The position numbers and the translations under genes are program-made. A stretch of 64,000 nt of DNA, from the NCBI RefSeq assembly GCF_003007785.1, contig NZ_PXOH01000007.1:124001-188000 (forward strand), given 5' to 3'. How positions within the stretch are numbered: position 1 is the stretch's first letter; each line of letters starts with the position of its first letter. Positions 1-6,742 of the stretch are shown here, piece by piece. The notes beneath the pieces are model-generated. The model was not told where the DNA came from and did not search any database. It saw only the letters and a list, made by a program, of their open reading frames with translations. Origin of the DNA: Aphanothece hegewaldii CCALA 016 (GTDB lineage Bacteria; Cyanobacteriota; Cyanobacteriia; Cyanobacteriales; Microcystaceae).

Positions 1-10
1 TGACTTCAAG

Positions 11-601
11 CTAACTAATAGATTTAAGAAAGTTGCGTAAAAGTTCCTTCCCAGATTGAGTGAGAATACTTTCAGGATGAAACTGTACACCTTGAATATG
101 AGGATACTGACGATGACGAACGCCCATAATTGTACCGTCTTCTACCCAAGCGGTGATTTCTAATACGTCGGGTATGGTTTCTTTTTCGATGACTAAACTA
201 TGATATCGAGTCGCTGTTAGAGGATTATTAATACCTTGAAAAATGCCTGTGTTGTTGTGATGAACTTCTGAGGTTTTGCCGTGCATTAAAACGGGGGCTG
301 AAATAATTTTACCCCCAAATACTTGACCGATGCTTTGATGTCCTAAACATACTCCTAAAATCGGAAAAGTCGCGCCTAAATGTTCGATTAACTGAAGCGA
401 AATTCCTGCATCTTCTGGACGACCGGGACCTGGTGAAATTACTATACCATCGGGTTTAACTTGTTTGATGGTTTCGAGATCGATTTGATCATTTCGGTAA
501 ACTTCAATTTGGGCAGCAACAGGAAATTCCGCGCCTAGTTCTCCCAAATATTGAACTAAATTATAGGTAAAACTGTCGTAATTATCGATAACCAGAATCA
601 A
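11..601 (-). CDS. trpG: Glutamine amidotransferase subunit, TrpG/PabA type
   Basis: A 196-residue class I glutamine amidotransferase. It hydrolyses glutamine and hands ammonia to the TrpE or PabB synthase subunit for anthranilate or aminodeoxychorismate synthesis. The N-terminus MILVIDNYDSFTYN is typical of the family. The nucleophile lies in GVCLGHQ (Cys85), the His/Glu of the triad in VQFHPES (His175, Glu177), and the oxyanion loop is SPGPGRPEDAG. Length is normal. It is the last gene of a minus-strand run prfB-DUF3285-ybeY-dgkA-trpG with short gaps, so co-transcription is likely. Cyanobacteria often use one such subunit for both pathways, so trpG versus pabA cannot be decided here. Confidence 0.93.
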   Translation of the reverse strand: MILVIDNYDSFTYNLVQYLGELGAEFPVAAQIEVYRNDQIDLETIKQVKPDGIVISPGPGRPEDAGISLQLIEHLGATFPILGVCLGHQSIGQVFGGKIISAPVLMHGKTSEVHHNNTGIFQGINNPLTATRYHSLVIEKETIPDVLEITAWVEDGTIMGVRHRQYPHIQGVQFHPESILTQSGKELLRNFLKSIS

Positions 602-625
602 TGAATATCTCCTTTATTTGATTAA

Positions 626-1138
626 TTAGAATGGAGAAAATAGAAGTGTGAGCAAGGGAGGAAGTATCAGGAAACTAGCCACTAAAATCGCTGCTAGTGC
701 TGAAATTAAAACCGCACCAGCCGCACAATCTTTCGCTACTTTTGCTAAGTCATGATAGGTTTGACCAACGGTTAGATCAACAATGGATTCTAAGGCGGTA
801 TTGAGTAATTCTAAAACCATGACCAAAGCCGATGTTAATGTAATAATACTAATACCAACGGCTGAAATTTTTAAGCCAATTGCTAAACTAATGGCACAAA
901 TACCGATAAATGTATGTATCCGGAAATTTCTTTGAGTTGCGAAAGCATACCGTACACCCGCCCAAGCATATTGAAAACTAACCAGTAAGTTCGTTGCGAC
1001 CTGCCAAGCATATTCTCGTCTAAGATGATTAGAGGTTTCATGGTAGGACTTAGATTTAAAAGACTCTTGAGACGGCACGAGGGAAACGGCTGAGGCTTGT
1101 GAAGTTGGGGTTTGGGTCATTTTAAAGTTAGATTTCAT
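626..1138 (-). CDS. dgkA: Diacylglycerol/undecaprenol kinase, DgkA family
   Basis: A 170-residue integral membrane kinase of the DgkA family, which phosphorylates diacylglycerol or undecaprenol with ATP. After a variable N-terminus of about 55 residues come the WAGVRYAFATQRNFRIH segment and the family signature ELLNTALESIVDLTVG around residues 109-124, with the catalytic Glu. Three hydrophobic segments follow the family topology. The N-terminal extension is longer than in the roughly 120-residue E. coli enzyme, as is usual in cyanobacteria. It lies 30 bp downstream of ybeY and 24 bp upstream of trpG. Whether the substrate is diacylglycerol or undecaprenol is not visible. Confidence 0.88.
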   Translation of the reverse strand: MKSNFKMTQTPTSQASAVSLVPSQESFKSKSYHETSNHLRREYAWQVATNLLVSFQYAWAGVRYAFATQRNFRIHTFIGICAISLAIGLKISAVGISIITLTSALVMVLELLNTALESIVDLTVGQTYHDLAKVAKDCAAGAVLISALAAILVASFLILPPLLTLLFSPF

Positions 1139-1168
1139 ACAAGGTTATAAAGTATAAAAATAATGCAC

Positions 1169-1687
1169 TTACTGATTCTGAGGCAAAAGACCAACCTTAG
1201 ATAATAAAGTTTCCTGTTGAGAAAGCATTAAGAGTAAATGTTCTTCGTCAGGATGATCCCAACCCAGTAGATGTAAGAACCCATGTGCTGCTAACCAAGC
1301 GAGTTCTTGTTTAAGTGAATACCCGTGTTGTTGGGCTTGTCGGTTAGCGGTTTCTACTGAGATAATAATATCTCCTAAGTATAGAGCTTCTGTTAAAAAA
1401 ATCTCCGATGGTAGGGGAAAATCTGTCTCAAGAATCGCAAAAGCTAAGACATCAGTGGGTTGATCTTTTTGCCGATATTGGGCGTTTAGTTCTTGTATCC
1501 CTGTATCGTCGGTTAATAGCAAACTAATTTCGTAGTTATTGGCTTTCTGTATCGTAGGAGACAGAATATTAAACCATTCTTGTATCCAATTTTGCCACGT
1601 TTGCGGCGTAATAGGACAAGATGACTCAGTATAATAATCATCCTGTACATTAATTTCAATAGCTAGGGTGGAAGCAGAAGAGGCCAT
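1169..1687 (-). CDS. ybeY: Endoribonuclease YbeY, rRNA maturation factor
   Basis: A 172-residue YbeY protein, the single-strand metallo-endoribonuclease needed for 16S rRNA 3'-end maturation and ribosome quality control. The zinc-binding signature HGFLHLLGWDH sits near residues 135-145 and gives three metal-ligand histidines. The upstream QKDQPTDVLAFA strand is also characteristic. The predicted start MASSASTLAIEINVQ gives a normal length. The gene starts 4 bp after the stop of the DUF3285 gene and is followed closely by dgkA, so it belongs to the prfB-ybeY-dgkA-trpG transcription unit. Confidence 0.94.
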   Translation of the reverse strand: MASSASTLAIEINVQDDYYTESSCPITPQTWQNWIQEWFNILSPTIQKANNYEISLLLTDDTGIQELNAQYRQKDQPTDVLAFAILETDFPLPSEIFLTEALYLGDIIISVETANRQAQQHGYSLKQELAWLAAHGFLHLLGWDHPDEEHLLLMLSQQETLLSKVGLLPQNQ

Positions 1688-1691
1688 AATT

Positions 1692-1880
1692 TTAATGGGT
1701 GAGATAGGCTAAACCGACTAGCAATGCTAATAAACCTGTTGTAGTTAGAAAAAAGTGTTTTAACGATGTGCCTTTTTTCCGTACCATATTTCGCATGGCG
1801 AGTTTAACATAACTAGCTTGCGGTTCAGTAGATTTACTAGGCGTTTCGGTGCTTGGAGTCTCAACAGGTGTATTACTCAT
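1692..1880 (-). CDS. DUF3285 single-pass membrane protein
   Basis: A 62-residue protein with a Pro/Thr/Ser-rich N-terminal half (residues 1-24), a basic patch MRNMVRKKGTSLKHFF (29-44) and one C-terminal hydrophobic helix TTTGLLALLVGLAYLTH. This matches DUF3285, a cyanobacterial family of unknown function that is commonly found just upstream of ybeY. It is predicted to be an inner or thylakoid membrane protein. Only 4 bp separate it from ybeY. Nothing in the sequence indicates a catalytic role. Confidence 0.85.
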   Translation of the reverse strand: MSNTPVETPSTETPSKSTEPQASYVKLAMRNMVRKKGTSLKHFFLTTTGLLALLVGLAYLTH

Positions 1881-1951
1881 GATGGTGTAAGAAAGACAAA
1901 TAGAACTGTTTCTAATGTAACAATTTGTTAACCTAAATGGAGTTTTGCTGA

Positions 1952-3056
1952 TTATTCAGGAATTTGACGAAGATAAGCTTCAATAAACGGATCAAGATCC
2001 CCATTCATTACGCCAGTTACATCGCTGGTTTCAACATTGGTGCGTAAGTCTTTAACCATTTGATAGGGATGAAAGACATAGTTACGAATTTGAGTTCCCC
2101 ATGCTGCTTCGACCATATCGCCGCGAATTTCGGCAATTTCTTGCGCTCGTTGTTCTTGGACGATTATTAATAATTTAGCTTTTAGGATAGCAAGAGCTTT
2201 TTCTTTGTTTTGTAACTGCGATCGCTCTTGGGTACATCTTACTGCAAGTCCAGTCGGAAGATGTACAATACGGACGGCGGTTTCTACTTTGTTGACGTTT
2301 TGCCCACCTTTGCCCCCTGCACGAGAGGTTGTTATTTCTAAGTCTTTTTCCGGAATATCTAACTTAATTGAATCATTATCTAACGCGGGCATTATTTCCA
2401 CGCCAGCAAAGCTCGTTTGTCGCTTCCCATTGGCATTAAATGGGGAAATTCTGACCAAGCGATGGGTTCCTTTTTCACTTTTAAGATATCCGTAGGCGTA
2501 GCGACCTTCTATCTCTAGGGTAGCCGATTTAATTCCTGCTTCGTCACCTTCGGATATTTCGGCTAAACGGACTTTATATCCCTGTTTTTCTGCCCAACGA
2601 GTGTACATCCTGAGTAGCATATCAGCCCAGTCTTGAGCATCCGTACCCCCTGCACCCGCATTAATCGTTAAAACCGCCCCTTCCCCGTCATAAAGTCCTG
2701 ATAGAAGTTGTTGCAGTTCCCAACGGTCTAAATCTTGTTTTAGCTGAGTTACGGTGTTTTCTGCTTCTTCAGATAAGGATTGATCTTCTTCTAATTCTAG
2801 GAGTTCTGCGATCGCTTTAGTATCCTCTAATTGGCTTTTCCACTTGTGATACTGTTCAATTTTAGATTTAGCTTCATCTAATTTTTGTAAGGTACTTTGG
2901 GCTGTTTCGGGACTATCCCAAAATGTCGGTTGTGCTGCGACTTGTTCTAAATCTTGAATTTGGGCTTTTAATGATTTTAAGTCAAAGATAGTCCTGAGTT
3001 TTACCCAGGCGCGTGCCGATTTGTTCGATTTCTCTTCTTAGTTCTGTCGTTTCCAT
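1952..3056 (-). CDS. prfB: Peptide chain release factor 2, with programmed +1 frameshift
   Basis: RF2 recognises UGA and UAA stop codons and triggers peptidyl-tRNA hydrolysis. The gene is read in two frames. ATG at 3056 opens 24 codons ending QDYL, then an in-frame TGA at 2982-2984. A +1 shift at CTTTGAC continues as [14 protein letters not shown] to the stop at 1952, giving 367 residues. SPF (residues 204-206, stop-codon recognition) and GGQ (250-252, catalysis) fall at the positions known for E. coli RF2, which confirms the reading. A gene caller that ignores the shift would annotate only 222 residues from an internal ATG at 2620. It heads a minus-strand cluster with DUF3285, ybeY, dgkA and trpG. 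Confidence 0.95.
2981..2996 (-). promoter_or_regulatory. RF2 programmed frameshift site
   Basis: On the minus strand the text reads CAGGACTATCTTTGAC. An SD-like AGGA stands one codon plus two bases ahead of the slippery CTT-TGA-C, the same arrangement as in E. coli prfB (AGGGGG TAT CTT TGA C). Low RF2 lets tRNA-Leu slip +1 from CTT to TTT and restores full-length RF2, which makes an autoregulatory circuit. The internal SD is weaker than in E. coli. Confidence 0.93.
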
Positions 3057-3096
3057 ATTTTTAATGTTTTATTGACTCGTAATATTGTACGCTAAT

Positions 3097-3919
3097 CTAA
3101 TTATTTTCTAATCTCGATTGTAGAGCTTGAACTTGAGCGATCGTTAATTTAGTTACTCTAGCAATCTGTACTAGATCAACTTTTTCTCTAAGTAAATTTA
3201 AAGCTATTTCTTCAGTAGCTTGTTGTTTACCGATTTGTTCGCCTCTCTGTTCGCCGATTTGTTCGCCTCTGCGTTCGCCGATTTGTTCACCTTCGGCTAA
3301 GATTTCTTGATAGATTACTGATTCTCTCATAATTTCGCTCTCTTTCAATCCGTCTGATGTCTCTCTGATTTAATGATAACCCAGCTAAGATAGCTGTCGA
3401 TGCTGCTAGATCACTTTGTGTTATTCGGTTGGGAATTTGGTTAATTTGTTCAGCTACTTGAGTTAAAACATCGATGGGGTTTTCGGTTCGTGTGAGTACG
3501 GCTAAGGGAAATAAACCAGGTTTATTTAGAAATAATTCGGGTGATTCTTCCCACAGACGAATGACATTAAATCGATGCCTTAACTCGGTTAGCTCAAATG
3601 TGTTTTGTTGTACCAGTTCTGAATTAGATTTTTTGAGATAAATGACAACTTGATACATTTCTTTTTGGGGAAATTTTCGATACACTCGTAACCGATAATC
3701 AGCCATACGAAAAGGAATATCTGTTTTAGGTTCGGTCTGAAATTCTAGGTGTAAAACGAGATCATCGGACTGTAAAAAGATTAAAGAATCGGCTCGAATG
3801 GGTTGTAATGATAGTTCCGTTGGTTTTAATTCTGTTAAAGGAATAGGTACACCTAATAACCAAGTAGCAAAGTCTTCGGAGAACATTTCAGCGATAAATT
3901 TACAGACGTTATCGTACAT
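3097..3919 (-). pseudogene. Rpn-family PD-(D/E)XK nuclease, frameshifted
   Basis: Two overlapping frames together give one Rpn/transposase-like nuclease. The upstream frame (3919-3287) has the core MYDNVCKFIAEMFSEDFATWLLG, then RADSLIF and LHLEFQT, which fit the PD-(D/E)XK active-site strands. The downstream frame (3348-3097) holds the usual tail IMRESVIYQEILAEGE, a GE-Q-IG-R repeat and a helical end. Intact relatives read these as one chain, so a 1-bp-type indel near 3347-3350 has broken it. Both halves stay open, which suggests a recent lesion or a sequencing error. Rpn proteins promote RecA-independent recombination. It sits alone between prfB and the DUF6887 gene. Confidence 0.8.
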
Positions 3920-3946
3920 AAGTGAAATAGATACACTCTCAAGAAA

Positions 3947-4162
3947 TTAAGCTTGTTCTTCAATTTGTCTAATTTTTTCTTTTATTGTCTGTTTCATCTT
4001 CTCAATATCTTCAGGTGTTTTTGGGCATGGATAACCTAGGCTATTTTGAGACTCCCCTTTCCAACGGTCAACTAATTTATAGAAAGCCTCATCATCATTT
4101 TTATGAGAAAGTACATAAGATTTTAATTCAGCTTTGCTCATTTGCTCGAAGTCTGGTTTCAT
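3947..4162 (-). CDS. DUF6887 small protein
   Basis: A 71-residue soluble protein starting MKPDFEQMSKAELKSYVL, with a charged C-terminal helix ending KEKIRQIEEQA. I recognise it as DUF6887, a family usually encoded directly after a DUF6888 gene. ATG at 4162 is preferred over the upstream TTG at 4177, because it gives the conserved MKPDFEQMS start and overlaps the DUF6888 stop codon in an ATGA, which implies translational coupling. The biochemical function is unknown. The small size and strict pairing would suit a toxin-antitoxin or effector-adaptor pair, but nothing here proves that. Confidence 0.72.
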   Translation of the reverse strand: MKPDFEQMSKAELKSYVLSHKNDDEAFYKLVDRWKGESQNSLGYPCPKTPEDIEKMKQTIKEKIRQIEEQA

Positions 4163-4338
4163 AGTAAAAAGTCCCAAATCCCATTAGGCTCAAGTTTGAT
4201 TTGCAGTTCTTCTCCTGCAAATATATATATTATGCCATCACGCTCATCAAAGCGGAGTAACTCAATAGAATGATAAAAGTTGGTCAGGTACTGACATAAA
4301 ATAATACAAGCTAATCCTTGTTCAGCAGTCGGAAAAAT
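4159..4338 (-). CDS. DUF6888 small protein with apparent ATT start
   Basis: An open frame of 59 codons reads IFPTAEQGLACIILCQYL and ends in EPNGIWDFLL, the signature of the DUF6888 family. There is no ATG, GTG or TTG between the upstream in-frame TAA and the conserved PTAEQ. An ATT stands exactly where the family has its initiator, four bases after a strong SD (AGAGGTGG). Either ATT is used as a rare start, or an ATG has mutated to ATT. The stop overlaps the DUF6887 start (ATGA), so the two form a coupled pair. Function unknown. Confidence 0.65.
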   Translation of the reverse strand: MFPTAEQGLACIILCQYLTNFYHSIELLRFDERDGIIYIFAGEELQIKLEPNGIWDFLL

Positions 4339-4445
4339 AGTTCCACCTCTTTAGTAATACAGTCTATTTTATTTTAGAGGTTTTTGCAGCGATCGCATGA
4401 TAGGAAATTGATGAGCATGGGGAGAAAGGAAAAACTTTATTTATA

Positions 4446-4471
4446 AAAATGGGTGAGTACAAAACCCACCC
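4446..4471 (-). terminator. Terminator after ftsH
   Basis: On the minus strand a GGGTG/CACCC stem with an 11-base loop is followed by ATTTTTAT. It lies 29 bp beyond the ftsH stop codon and fits an intrinsic terminator. Confidence 0.6.
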
Positions 4472-4499
4472 GAAAATTAATGATTTAAGTAAATTAAAA

Positions 4500-6356
4500 T
4501 TAAGCTAGAGCCGCCATTTTTACATCATTATTAGCCAAGATATTTTGTAATTCGTCTGCGTCTACGGTTTCTTTTTCTACTAACATTTGTGCAAGTTGAT
4601 CTAAAACGTGACGGTTTCCGACTAAAACATCTTTGGCACGACGATACGCTTGTTCGACAAGGTTGCGGACTTCTTCATCTATTGCTGCTGCGGTTTCATC
4701 GGAAAAGTCTCTATCTGAGGCAATTTCACGACCGAGGAAGACACCACCGCCATTCTGACGACCGAGGGCAACAGGGCCAAGACGATCGCTCATCCCAAAA
4801 CGGGTTACCATCTGACGTGCGACTCGTGCGACTTGTTGTAAGTCATTGGATGCACCTGTGGTTACTTCTTCTTCACCAAAGATAATTTCTTCGGCAATGC
4901 GTCCACCGAGGGCGACGGCCATTTGGTTTTGTAGGTAGGAACGAGAATATAAACCCGACTCCATGCGATCTTCACTGGGAGTAAACCAAGTTAAACCACC
5001 GGCACGACCGCGAGGAATAATGCTAATTTTTTGTACAGGGTCATAGTCTGGCATTAATGCACCGACTAAAGCGTGTCCTGCTTCATGATAAGCGACTAGA
5101 GTTTTACGTTTTTCGCTCATGACGCGGTTTTTCTTCTCTGGACCTGCGAGAACTCGATCTATTGCATCGTTTATCTCGTCCATCGAAATTTCAGTCAGGT
5201 TACGACGGGCCGCTAAGATAGCTGCTTCGTTGAGTAGGTTAGAAAGATCCGCACCAGTGAAACCAGGAGTCCGTCGGGCAATTTTATCAAGATCTACGTC
5301 TTGGGCTAAAGTTTTACCACGCGCATGAACTAAGAGAATTTCTTTACGTCCTGCATAGTCTGGACGGTCTACCACGACTTGACGATCAAAACGTCCTGGA
5401 CGAAGTAATGCTGCGTCTAATACGTCGGGACGGTTAGTAGCTGCGATGATGATGATACCTGTATTGCCTTCAAAACCATCCATTTCGGTGAGGAGTTGGT
5501 TTAAGGTTTGTTCTCTTTCATCGTTACCACCGCCTAAACCTGCACCCCGTTGACGACCGACTGCATCAATTTCATCGATGAAGACGATACAAGGTGCGTT
5601 TGCTTTTGCTTGTTCAAAGAGGTCACGAACGCGAGATGCACCCACCCCGACGAACATTTCTACAAATTCAGAACCAGAGATACTGAAGAAGGGTACGCCT
5701 GCTTCACCTGCAACGGCACGCGCTAAGAGGGTTTTTCCTGTTCCTGGCGGCCCGACTAATAGAACACCTTTAGGAATTTTTGCACCAATGGCGGTAAAGC
5801 GATCGGCATTTTTCAGGAAGTCTACTACTTCAGCAAGTTCTAGTTTTGCTTGGTCGATCCCTGCAACATCTCCGAAGGTGACTTGGGTTTGGGGTTCCAT
5901 TTGAACTCTTGCTTTAGATTTGCCGAAGTTCATTGCTTGAGAACCTGGTCCACTTTGCGCCCGTCTGAGGAGGAAGAAAAGACCCGCGAGTAATAAGATG
6001 GGGAAGAATAGGCTACTTAGGGCGCGTACCCATGTTCCGTCATCTTTTTGGGGTTCTACGGAGATATCAACGCCGTTTTCAGTTAGGATGTTGATCAGTT
6101 GGGGATCGTTGGGTAGGTTGACGTAAACTTGTGTACCGTCTTGTGTTGGTACTTTGGCACGAGTTCGATCGGCACTTAATCTAACACTTTCTACTGTACG
6201 ATTTCTAACTTCTTCTAAGAATTTGCTATATTTCCATGTGGTATGAGGTTCAGGTTGTCGCTCTAGGAAAGCTGATCCTAATGCTAAAACGACAATCAGC
6301 AAAAGAGCATATAATCCAGCGTTACGCCATTTCTTATTATTATTATTTTTGTTCAC
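4500..6356 (-). CDS. ftsH: ATP-dependent zinc metalloprotease FtsH (FtsH3-like)
   Basis: A 618-residue membrane AAA+ protease that extracts and degrades membrane proteins. In cyanobacteria such proteases take part in thylakoid and photosystem II D1 turnover. Two N-terminal transmembrane helices (about 14-30 and 114-131) flank a lumenal or periplasmic domain. Walker A GPPGTGKT is at 202-209, Walker B IVFIDEID at 257-264, the second region of homology with its arginine finger is around 305-323, and the zinc motif HEAGH is at 424-428. The protein is full length. The sequence looks closest to cyanobacterial FtsH3/FtsH2 types, but that subtype is my recollection of the family, not proved. It is monocistronic. 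Confidence 0.96.
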   Translation of the reverse strand: MNKNNNNKKWRNAGLYALLLIVVLALGSAFLERQPEPHTTWKYSKFLEEVRNRTVESVRLSADRTRAKVPTQDGTQVYVNLPNDPQLINILTENGVDISVEPQKDDGTWVRALSSLFFPILLLAGLFFLLRRAQSGPGSQAMNFGKSKARVQMEPQTQVTFGDVAGIDQAKLELAEVVDFLKNADRFTAIGAKIPKGVLLVGPPGTGKTLLARAVAGEAGVPFFSISGSEFVEMFVGVGASRVRDLFEQAKANAPCIVFIDEIDAVGRQRGAGLGGGNDEREQTLNQLLTEMDGFEGNTGIIIIAATNRPDVLDAALLRPGRFDRQVVVDRPDYAGRKEILLVHARGKTLAQDVDLDKIARRTPGFTGADLSNLLNEAAILAARRNLTEISMDEINDAIDRVLAGPEKKNRVMSEKRKTLVAYHEAGHALVGALMPDYDPVQKISIIPRGRAGGLTWFTPSEDRMESGLYSRSYLQNQMAVALGGRIAEEIIFGEEEVTTGASNDLQQVARVARQMVTRFGMSDRLGPVALGRQNGGGVFLGREIASDRDFSDETAAAIDEEVRNLVEQAYRRAKDVLVGNRHVLDQLAQMLVEKETVDADELQNILANNDVKMAALA

Positions 6357-6742
6357 GCGATAAGCCTCCTGGTTAGGCGGGGATATAGTTCTAGAGTGAG
6401 CGATGGGGTGTCTAACAGTTGACCCAATGTATCCTCTTTGAATGCGATCGATGATGACTCTTGTTAATTTATGTTAACGTTTCTCATGAAGTTTTAACAG
6501 TATTTTTCTACTTTCTCTCGTAAAGCGCGTTTTCACAGAAGCCGATTACAGTTGGCTGTATAATAGTTATTTATAATGGTTGACTTTTAGTCAATTATAA
6601 TGTATAAAGATTTTCCTTTCTTTAGATATTTATTATGTAAGAATTTAAAAACCAAATCCAGTTAAAAAAAGGGTTTGGCGACCAAACCCCTACTCTTAAG
6701 ATCAAGGGTGCAATTAAATAGGATTTGGTATTACAAAATTTA
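6357..6742. other. Intergenic region between ftsH and RTX gene
   Basis: A 386-bp AT-rich stretch with no convincing gene. It holds the upstream region of ftsH (minus strand), a short palindrome TTGACT-TTT-AGTCAA at 6580-6594 beside TATAAT-like text, and one dispersed palindromic repeat at 6671-6693 next to the end of the RTX gene. Confidence 0.6.
6671..6693. repeat. Dispersed palindrome family A, copy 1
   Basis: GGGTTTGGCGACCAAACCC followed by CTAC: an 8-bp perfect stem with a 3-base loop. Related copies are at 13344, 15659, 17915, 33427, 37214 and 42749. It lies 50 bp downstream of the RTX gene stop. Confidence 0.8.
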
